DNA of 11,853 bases from Clostridia bacterium (GTDB taxonomy: Bacteria > Bacillota_A > Clostridia > Christensenellales > Aristaeellaceae): the NCBI GenBank assembly GCA_025997215.1, contig BNUH01000087.1, positions 1 through 11,853 of the forward strand, given 5' to 3'. The stretch's first letter is position 1. Every line of letters starts with the position of its first letter. The notes below the pieces were generated by a model. The model was given only the letters and a program-made list of their open reading frames with translations, was not told where the DNA came from and did no database searches. Of the stretch, positions 6,659 to 11,853 are shown one piece after another. The position numbers and the translations under genes were made by a program.

Positions 6659-7519
6659 TTGGATAATTCAATAGAATTGGTTAGATCAGAAAACCTGGAA
6701 TACGCGTACGCCGGCATGAGCGAACCCGCTCTGCGCGGCGTTACGCTGTCCGTCCGGGAAGGGACGTTCGTGGCCGTGCTAGGCCGCAACGGTTCAGGCA
6801 AGTCCACATTCGCCAAGCAGCTGAACGTGCTCATCCAGCCCACGGGCGGTTCCGTCCACGTGATGGGTATGGATACCAGCGACACCGAGCTGACCATGGC
6901 CATTCGCCAGAAGGTCGGGCTGGTTTTTCAGAATCCCGACAATCAGATCGTGGCGACGGTCGTCGAGGAGGATGTCGCGTTCGGCCCGGAGAATCTCGGC
7001 GTGCCGCCGCCTGAAATCCGCTTGCGGGTGGACGGCGCGCTGGACGCGGTCGGTATGGCCGAACACGCCAAGAAAGCCCCGCACATGCTCTCCGGCGGCC
7101 AGAAGCAGCGCGTCGCGATAGCAGGAACGCTGGCCATGTCTCCCAAACTGCTAGTCCTGGATGAATCTACGGCCATGCTAGACCCCGACGGTCGGCGCGA
7201 GGTGCTCGAGACCGTCCGCGCGCTGATAGCGTATCACGGCATGACGGCCGTGTGGATCACCCACACCATGGAGGAAGCCATAGCCGCCGACGATGTGATC
7301 GTGATCGCCGATGGCACGGTCGCGCTGCGGGGTACGCCGCGCGAAGTATTCAGCCAAACGGAGCGGCTTAACGAGCTGGGTCTCGCCGCCCCGCACGCGG
7401 CGCAGGTCGCCGCACTGCTAAATGCACGCGGGGTTTCGGTTTCGCCGTCCGTGCTGACCGTTGAGGAGCTGGCCGCCGCTGTGACCGCGGTTCTTTCCGC
7501 ACCTGTGCTTTCGCCGTAA
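6659..7519 (+). CDS. Energy-coupling factor (ECF) transporter ATP-binding protein
   Basis: A 286-residue ABC ATPase of the EcfA/CbiO class, which hydrolyses ATP to drive uptake of vitamins or metal ions through an EcfT scaffold and a substrate-binding S protein. All motifs are present: Walker A GRNGSGKST (42-50), Q-loop QNPDNQ (91-96, the form typical of EcfA), signature LSGGQKQR (144-151), Walker B LLVLDEST (164-171) and switch His202. Length is normal. The start is TTG at 6659, two bases after the anti-sigma stop, with GGGAG about 8 bases upstream; the first ATG would remove conserved N-terminal residues. No second ATPase, EcfT or S component is adjacent, so its partners must be elsewhere. 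Its last 50 codons are antisense to the tail of the convergent glycosyltransferase frame. Coexpression with the sigma operon is inferred from spacing. Confidence 0.88.
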   Translation: MDNSIELVRSENLEYAYAGMSEPALRGVTLSVREGTFVAVLGRNGSGKSTFAKQLNVLIQPTGGSVHVMGMDTSDTELTMAIRQKVGLVFQNPDNQIVATVVEEDVAFGPENLGVPPPEIRLRVDGALDAVGMAEHAKKAPHMLSGGQKQRVAIAGTLAMSPKLLVLDESTAMLDPDGRREVLETVRALIAYHGMTAVWITHTMEEAIAADDVIVIADGTVALRGTPREVFSQTERLNELGLAAPHAAQVAALLNARGVSVSPSVLTVEELAAAVTAVLSAPVLSP

Positions 7520-8345
7520 GCGTGGCCGGTATAAAGTCGGACGACACCAACCTGCGCGCGAGCTGCGTGATTATCCGCGCGTCCGTCCTTTCGTCAAATT
7601 TCCGCGCGAAGTGACAGTCCGACGCTGCCAACTGCGCTTCATCCTCCATCGTGAATGTTCGTGGATGCGCGCTTTCGCGGTTATTTTTGGTAACCCACTC
7701 GATTAATCGCATATTCTGGCTGGGGAACGCGTCCTCGCGCGCGCCCGACCAAGCCTCACGGAATGAAGAATTCAACAGCAAACTCTGTACGAATATCTCA
7801 TCCGCCGCTTTTATATGGTCGAAGATATTGTTGATGAACTGCGCCCTATCAACTATATATAGCGCGAACTTATGGGTGATGCTGAACCACTGGCTGCCCT
7901 TGTGAAAGGTGAAGCCCTTCAGACCGTGCGTCGCGGCCTTATACTCGAGACGTACTAATACCTCAGGCTTGGTCAGAATCTTCGCCGCAACGAACTCGAT
8001 GCCCTCGTTCGCATTGTAGAACGCATGCACCTCGTCCTGACTTTTGAGCGGCATATCCATACCTGAAATCAGGTGATAATACATATGCGGCGTCTGTGTG
8101 GCGATGCGCAGCAGCAACAGCTCGGCCTCGATCATCGAGTATGCCGCCCAGCGCACCGAAACGGAGCGGTCGATCGTCAGCGTGCTCAACTTGCAGCATG
8201 CCTCGATGTCCTCCAGCGGCACGTTATGAGCACGCTTATCTATGTGAACATATATATCGTTATCCGCGTGATCCAACAGCACCAGCAGCAACCGCAGCTG
8301 GTTGAAGTTCTTGTGCGCCATGATCAGGTAAGCGTGTCGCGGCAT
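7368..8345 (-). CDS. GT14-type (core-2/I-branching) beta-1,6-GlcNAc transferase-like protein
   Basis: A 325-residue frame; residues 1-265 match family GT14, which transfers N-acetylglucosamine or a related sugar from a nucleotide sugar. Visible marks: N-terminal HAYLIMAHKNFNQL, VHIDKR (33-38), RWAAYSMIEAEL (65-76), SGMDMPLKSQ (94-103), the KGSQWFSIT loop (149-157), ADEIFVQSLL (181-190) and the closing HPRTF...DCHFARKFDE (to about 252). The ATG at 8345 has GGAGGT 7 bases upstream. From about residue 276 the frame runs antisense into the 3' end of the ATPase gene, and its last 50 residues become an Arg/Pro-rich tail unlike the family, suggesting loss of an earlier stop. AT-rich sequence with TATAAT-like hexamers (8365-8390) upstream may hold its promoter. 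The acceptor is unknown; cell-surface glycan or spore-coat sugar modification are both possible. Confidence 0.83.
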   Translation of the reverse strand: MPRHAYLIMAHKNFNQLRLLLVLLDHADNDIYVHIDKRAHNVPLEDIEACCKLSTLTIDRSVSVRWAAYSMIEAELLLLRIATQTPHMYYHLISGMDMPLKSQDEVHAFYNANEGIEFVAAKILTKPEVLVRLEYKAATHGLKGFTFHKGSQWFSITHKFALYIVDRAQFINNIFDHIKAADEIFVQSLLLNSSFREAWSGAREDAFPSQNMRLIEWVTKNNRESAHPRTFTMEDEAQLAASDCHFARKFDERTDARIITQLARRLVSSDFIPATLTAKAQVRKEPRSQRRPAPQRSARTAKPKPRVHLAVRRPAPRAGRRDPAR

Positions 8346-8436
8346 GCAGTCTACCTCCGTAGTACATTATATATAATGAAACCGATTATATGATATGTAT
8401 CCTACTTTAATGTGTGCGACATATTGCATTACAGCG

Positions 8437-8465
8437 TTGACAAACCTTATCGACATATGTAAACT
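8437..8465 (+). promoter_or_regulatory. Sigma-A-type promoter for the TIM-barrel gene
   Basis: A perfect TTGACA (8437-8442), a 17-base spacer and TAAACT (8460-8465; four of six matches to TATAAT) lie about 45 bases upstream of the ATG at 8510. This leaves a leader of about 38 bases. The placement suits a housekeeping promoter transcribing away from the divergent glycosyltransferase. Confidence 0.55.
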
Positions 8466-8509
8466 GACGCCATCGACTAATAACAACAATACGCGAATCG
8501 AGGCATGAT

Positions 8510-9406
8510 ATGTTCCCAATCCGCATCGGCACCCTGATCCCCGCCGAACACGCGCGGTCCATGCTGCCGGATCTTAACGCGATGGGCTTTGAGTGTTATG
8601 AATTGAATTACCCCATCCAATACTCGCCCGCCGGGCTGCTGGCCGAACTGCCGCGTCTGCGGGATGCTTGCGAAGGCCGGCCCGTCTCCGCGTTCGCGTG
8701 TTACGGCAACACGCTCACCGACTCGCGCGTGCGACTGAATCTGGAGGCGCTCATCGACGCCGCACATGACGCTGGCGTGAGCACGGTCGCGCTTTTCGCC
8801 GGCGCGCTTCCGAACACCAGCATCCCCGACATGATGCCCGAATGCGCACGGCTCATCACGCCGCTGGCCAAACGCGCCGCCGATAACGGCGTCAAGCTGG
8901 CGCTCGAAGGCTGCGCTATGGGCACAACCTGGCATCATGGCGGCGGCGAGAACCTCGCTTACTGCCCGGACGCGTGGGACATACTATTCAACACGGTGAA
9001 CAACGACAGCCTCGGTCTGGAATGGGAACCGTGCCACGCTACCGAAAAGCTGATGGATCCCATCGCCCAGCTGCGACGTTACGCCCGGCGCGTCTACCAT
9101 GTCCATTGCAAGGATGGCACCATTGCATGGGATGTCATCCGTGAGCACGGCCTGGACAGCCCTCACGAATTCATGTGGAACCGCACGCCCGGTTTCGGCG
9201 ACACCAATTGGAATGATGTATTCACCATACTCATGCAGCATGGCTATGAAGGGTTCGCCGACATCGAGGGTTACCACGATCCAGTGCACTTTGACGATCT
9301 GGAATTCTCCGGCCAGCAGCGTGCGCTGGATTATCTGAAGGACTGCCGAGGCGGGCAGACATTCGTCCACGGTCCGACTGCATACAGAGGCTACAGGAAA
9401 CGCTAG
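8510..9406 (+). CDS. Sugar phosphate isomerase/epimerase-like TIM-barrel protein
   Basis: A 298-residue protein of the xylose-isomerase-like TIM-barrel family, whose members isomerise or epimerise sugars using a divalent metal. Candidate metal and catalytic residues occur at the usual barrel positions: Glu133 (LALEGCA), Glu171/Glu173 with His176 (GLEWEPCH), His197/His199 with Asp202 (YHVHCKDG) and Glu253 (ADIEGYHDP). The segment TPGFGDTNWNDVFTILMQHGYEGF (split around 226-249) is typical of the last strands. There is no signal peptide, so it is cytoplasmic. The ATG at 8510 is preceded by GAGG at a short spacing, and a good sigma-A promoter lies upstream. It is apparently monocistronic and is the last gene before the composition change. 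The substrate is unknown; catabolic sugar or inositol-type epimerisation would fit the family. Confidence 0.87.
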   Translation: MFPIRIGTLIPAEHARSMLPDLNAMGFECYELNYPIQYSPAGLLAELPRLRDACEGRPVSAFACYGNTLTDSRVRLNLEALIDAAHDAGVSTVALFAGALPNTSIPDMMPECARLITPLAKRAADNGVKLALEGCAMGTTWHHGGGENLAYCPDAWDILFNTVNNDSLGLEWEPCHATEKLMDPIAQLRRYARRVYHVHCKDGTIAWDVIREHGLDSPHEFMWNRTPGFGDTNWNDVFTILMQHGYEGFADIEGYHDPVHFDDLEFSGQQRALDYLKDCRGGQTFVHGPTAYRGYRKR

Positions 9407-9562
9407 GCACGGGGGAAACGTTCAATCAGGGTCTCTTGACTATGGGGTTAACTACTCAGGGCTGTTTGACAGTTTTCGTTGATATTGCTAGGGATTTTGA
9501 GTGTTTCACTACTGTATAGTGTTAAAATAAATGTTAAGTTTCTGTTACATAAGGTAGCGATA

Positions 9563-9576
9563 CCCCCCCCCCCCCC
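9563..9576 (+). repeat. C14 homopolymer in an AT-rich intergenic region
   Basis: Fourteen consecutive C residues followed by TCTC lie inside the otherwise AT-rich 281-base gap 9407-9687, about 112 bases upstream of the next start codon. The tract is long enough for slipped-strand length change, and also long enough to be miscounted by some sequencing methods. A perfect TTGACA occurs at 9466-9471, but the hexamer 17 bases later (TAGGGA) is poor, so I do not call a promoter. I see no gene or clear terminator in the gap. Confidence 0.85.
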
Positions 9577-9687
9577 TCTCTTGAATATTATGTTAACTAT
9601 CGGCGGATGTGGATACCACTACCAGCACTTGTTGGATGCAATCGTTATTTCATAGGTTCTCATAACTAAACGGTAGGAGGTAACCAC

Positions 9688-10023
9688 TTGTTTACTAAAG
9701 AAGAAATAACCCGGAAGTATCCGGTAGGCACCAGGATCGAGTTAACCTCACCTATGGATGATCCGTATCCTTCTGTGAGTGTAGGCGATCAAGGTGTCGT
9801 AGAAGGTGTAGACGATTTCCCTAATATAGAAGTTAAATGGGATAACGGTTCTGGTTTGAGTATCTTACCAGATGTCGATAGCTTTAGAATTGTAGAAAAT
9901 ATAAGTTTGAAAGCATTCCAAGACCTCATGAAGATTCGTCAGTCTGGTGTAACTAATATGTTCGAATTTAATACTATCCAGAGAATAGCTTTTAATGAAA
10001 GTTATTATGAATTAATAACCTAG
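9688..10023 (+). CDS. DUF4314 + DUF5049-like protein, interrupted by an in-frame TAG
   Basis: A 111-residue product with a TTG start placed by AGGAGGT (9675-9681). Residues 10-68 match DUF4314, a small beta-barrel-like domain common in plasmids, conjugative elements and phages (GTRIEL, VGDQGVVEGVDD, VKWDNG.GLSILPDVDSF). Residues 74-111 match the start of DUF5049 (KIRQSGVTNMFEFNTIQRIA...YYELIT). The reading frame ends at TAG (10021-10023), but the same frame continues IEENKTSYCELILTGKG to a TGA at 10096-10098, which is the expected remainder of DUF5049. The TAG falls where the family usually has an aromatic residue, so a Tyr codon probably became amber. The following gene's TTG overlaps the downstream TGA, as if the original gene ended there. 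Function is unknown; it suggests mobile-element ancestry. It is AT-rich compared with everything before 9407. Confidence 0.7.
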   Translation: MFTKEEITRKYPVGTRIELTSPMDDPYPSVSVGDQGVVEGVDDFPNIEVKWDNGSGLSILPDVDSFRIVENISLKAFQDLMKIRQSGVTNMFEFNTIQRIAFNESYYELIT

Positions 10024-10090
10024 ATAGAAGAAAATAAAACGTCGTATTGTGAGCTTATCCTTACTGGCAAAGGTGCTCCGGTGGATGTAA

Positions 10091-10657
10091 TTGTTTGAGA
10101 ATAAAACTATTCTTGTAGTAGTATCAAAGCCCACAGACGAACTCGCCTTAGCTGGTAGCATAGCCAGGTGGCGGCAGGATGTTTATATTCTCTTTCTTAC
10201 TGATAAAGATAATATTGATAAGACCAGCTTCGACTGGAATACCGCGCAAAGAGCTATAGCCTTGCTCAATATTAAAGATATATTTACACTCAAGATCGAT
10301 GATAAATGTGATGATATCCTTAGAGTTATCCTGGTCAAGCATATGCCTCAGGTTATCGTGACACACCACTATTCAGATAATGAAGAAGCTTATGACTTGG
10401 TAATGCGATCGAAACATAAAGTTGATAGCGTCGCTTGTTTTCAGCCAGCTTTGGACATTGACCCAAGCAAGGATCCATTCAAGCCTAATATCTTTGTGGA
10501 TATAACAAAGACATTATCAAAAAAGATACAAGCTTATGAAGCTTATGGATTGGAAACCGACCTGCCCGCTGCTGAATGCTATCGCTGAGGTAAAGCCGTC
10601 GGCAAGAATTATGTGGAACCGTTTCAGTTGGTCTGGTTCGATGTTCCTGGTAGATGA
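10091..10657 (+). pseudogene. PIG-L/LmbE-like deacetylase remnant with in-frame TGA
   Basis: An open frame from TTG 10091 to TGA 10588 (165 codons) resembles PIG-L/LmbE zinc deacetylases, which remove acetyl groups from GlcNAc-containing substrates. It has the first strand TILVVVSKPTDE (6-17), the ILFLTDKDN strand, the PQVIVTHH region (86-93) and PNIFVDITKTLSKKIQAYEAY (132-152). The zinc/catalytic motif that should read HPDDE is KPTDE (13-17), so the first metal-binding His is lost. The later Asp-His expected after THHYSDNEE is also missing, so catalysis is unlikely. After the TGA at 10586-10588 the same frame continues GKAVGKNYVEPFQLVWFDV, which is the family's usual C-terminal end, to a TGA at 10655-10657. 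The gene therefore looks full length but broken. Its start overlaps the end of the upstream DUF5049 frame. An intact pseudoenzyme of 165 residues is the alternative. Confidence 0.6.
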
Positions 10658-11465
10658 AGATCGTGGTAAGCAAAATCTCAAGGTTCATGGTATACCAGTA
10701 CTAGGCGGTAATAAGGATATACCCGACCTGGTTATGAAGTATAATGTTAAGGAAATACTTATAGCTATTCCTTCATTAAAAGGTAAGCGATATGCCGATT
10801 TGGCTAACCTTTGTATTGCAACAAAGTGCCACGTCCGGATGCTGAGTTCGATTGATGAGTCAATGAAAAGTAGTTTGTTAAGGGTAAGAGATATAAAAAT
10901 AGAAGATTTATTATCTAGGGATGAAGTGGTTCTTGATACAGCGGCTATAGCCGGTTACTTGAAAGACGCAGTCGTCCTCGTAACAGGCGGCGGTTCGATC
11001 GGCTCAGAGATATGCCGTCAGGTTATGCGGTTCGATCCTAAGCTGTTAGTTATATATGATATTTATGAGAACACCTCATATGAACTACAGATGGAACTAC
11101 AACAGTTATATGACAGTAGTGTTCCTGTAGAAGTTATAATAGGCAATATCTGTAACAAGGATCATTTGGAACGGATCGTAACCAAATATAGGCCGTCTGT
11201 TGTGTTCCATGCGGCAGCGCATAAGCATGTCCCGTTAATGGAGACAAGCCCAGCGGAAGCCGTGCGTAATAATATTTTCGGTACAAAAAACGTACTCGAT
11301 GTGGCCGCCGCTCATGACGTGAAGCGTTTCGTATTATTAAGTACGGACAAGGCTGTTAATCCTACCAGTATAATGGGCGCGACAAAACGAGTCTGTGAGA
11401 TGCTTATTCAGTCGTATGCTAATATTACAGTAGTAAATCAAGCAAACGAGGGTAACGAATGGTAA
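10641..11465 (+). pseudogene. CapD/FlaA1-type nucleotide-sugar dehydratase fragment
   Basis: An internal fragment of the membrane-linked 4,6-dehydratase/epimerase family (CapD, WbpM, FlaA1) that prepares UDP-sugars for capsule or O-antigen. It retains the end of the first Rossmann domain (FLVDEDRGKQNLKVHGIPVLGG), the LLSRDEVVLD linker, and the NAD-binding half with FHAAAHKHVPLME, NNIFGTKNVLD, LLSTDKAVNPTSIMGATKR (catalytic Lys included). Missing are the four N-terminal membrane spans and roughly the last third, including the VRFGNVLGS segment; after IQSYA the reading leaves the family and stops. The nucleotide loop reads VTGGGSIGSE, one glycine short of the usual TGxGGSIGSE, apparently a 3-base loss in a GGC run. 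An ATG at 10536 opens the frame earlier, but residues before 10641 are antiframe sequence of the PIG-L remnant. It is very likely nonfunctional. Confidence 0.65.
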
Positions 11466-11853
11466 TGGTGCCACATTGCGATGCTCTGGTGTTCTTTGAG
11501 TAGTGCCGCACCAATTGTGTAAACCCATCACCCATAAAGAAGCGCCCAGTCAGGTACCCACCCGCCGCAGCGGAAGTTGGTTCTCGGAGCCAGAGGCTCG
11601 TTCTGCCTGCGCCGCGGCCAGAACGCAGTCCCGAGCGAAGCGAGCTTGGTCTTGACTGCGCGGCGGGAAACCGCTAGAGTATTAGCTCCTTGACCTACAA
11701 TGTCTGCTATTGTAACAGTATCTTCTTTGATACCTTTGATAAATTCAAACATGCAATTACCAATGGTATATAAGATTTGTTTACCATTTATAAGGAACGC
11801 CTGGACTCGTTAATCAGTTATCGGGTTCAGCTTTACGATGATCAGGGTATCGA
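11466..11853. other. Terminal 388 bases without an assignable gene
   Basis: This stretch starts at the stop of the dehydratase fragment. It holds about 75 bases with stops in the upstream frame, the GC-rich structured block (about 11541-11667), and then AT-rich sequence to the window edge. In the last part both strands are briefly open: minus-strand codons run from about 11808 into the GC-rich block, including an ATG at 11752 with no Shine-Dalgarno, and a plus-strand frame from TTG 11774 is open to the edge, also without a Shine-Dalgarno. Either may be the edge of a gene cut by the window or by the inserted block; I cannot name one. Confidence 0.5.
11541..11667. repeat. GC-rich structured repeat-like element
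   Basis: A sharply GC-rich block set in AT-rich sequence. Nested pairings include CCCGCCGC (11561-11568) with GCGGCGGG (11660-11667), alternative outer arms GCGCccAGTCA (11542-11552) and TGACTGCGC (11653-11661), and inner hairpins GAGCC/GGCTC (11587-11599) and GTTCTG/CAGAAC (11600-11624). Long open frames cross it on both strands with Arg-rich, non-protein-like translations. It looks like a REP- or MITE-like intergenic repeat or a folded RNA. Only one copy is in the window, so repetition is inferred. Confidence 0.45.

Noticed and set aside
9466..9494. A sigma-A promoter with TTGACA before the DUF4314 gene
   Set aside because: The -35 is perfect, but the hexamer 17 bases later (TAGGGA) matches poorly and the site is about 190 bases upstream of the gene.
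10536..10640. The ATG at 10536 as the true start of the dehydratase gene
   Set aside because: The 35 residues it adds are the alternate frame of the PIG-L C-terminal coding sequence and show no family similarity.
9688..10657. A nonstandard genetic code (TAG or TGA read as sense)
   Set aside because: TAG ends the histidine kinase and TIM-barrel genes, and TGA ends the sigma gene and two coat-like genes in this window. The in-frame stops are better explained by gene decay limited to the AT-rich region.
11528..11752. A 74-codon minus-strand frame starting MFEFIKGIKEDTV
   Set aside because: No Shine-Dalgarno precedes the ATG, and the second half is an Arg-rich read-through of the GC-rich hairpin block. 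The first 30 codons might be a gene fragment, but I cannot assign it.

Overview
The window looks like chromosome from a spore-forming, fairly GC-rich member of the Clostridia. The evidence is a run of small spore-surface-like proteins with candidate sigma-K-type promoters, a DUF4956/VTC pair, an ECF sigma factor with a membrane anti-sigma protein, an energy-coupling-factor type ABC ATPase, and strong AGGAGG ribosome binding sites with several TTG starts. No rRNA, tRNA, CRISPR array or complete transposon is visible.

Layout. Positions 6-2841 (+) form a probable operon: a HAMP-type sensor histidine kinase whose response regulator would lie just before the window, a DUF4956 membrane protein and a VTC-domain (polyphosphate-polymerase-like) protein. 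Positions 2842-4768 (-) hold four short paralogous genes, read as two pairs, each pair preceded by a matching AC-N16-CATAnnnTG promoter candidate and the last closed by an intrinsic terminator. After a 299-base divergent gap with a hairpin-T5 element comes a second plus-strand operon (5068-7519): ECF sigma factor, single-span anti-sigma-like protein overlapping it by ATGA, and a lone EcfA-type ATPase. A GT14 glycosyltransferase gene (7368-8345, -) converges on that ATPase and overlaps its 3' end by 152 bases. A xylose-isomerase-like TIM-barrel gene (8510-9406, +) follows, with a good sigma-A promoter.

From about 9407 the base composition falls sharply to AT-rich and the content becomes fragmentary. 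There is a C14 homopolymer, then a DUF4314 + DUF5049-like gene interrupted by an in-frame TAG, a PIG-L/LmbE-like gene with a degraded active site and an in-frame TGA, a CapD/FlaA1-type nucleotide-sugar dehydratase fragment lacking both ends and one glycine of its Rossmann loop, and a GC-rich structured repeat of about 125 bases. I read 9407-11853 as a decaying accessory region, probably the edge of a surface-polysaccharide or mobile island.

The most novel item is the four-member family of short spore-surface-like proteins. The most informative evolutionary signals are the in-frame stops in recognisable domains and the splice between two polysaccharide-gene remnants. I saw no clear evidence for a wholly new defence or mobile system.
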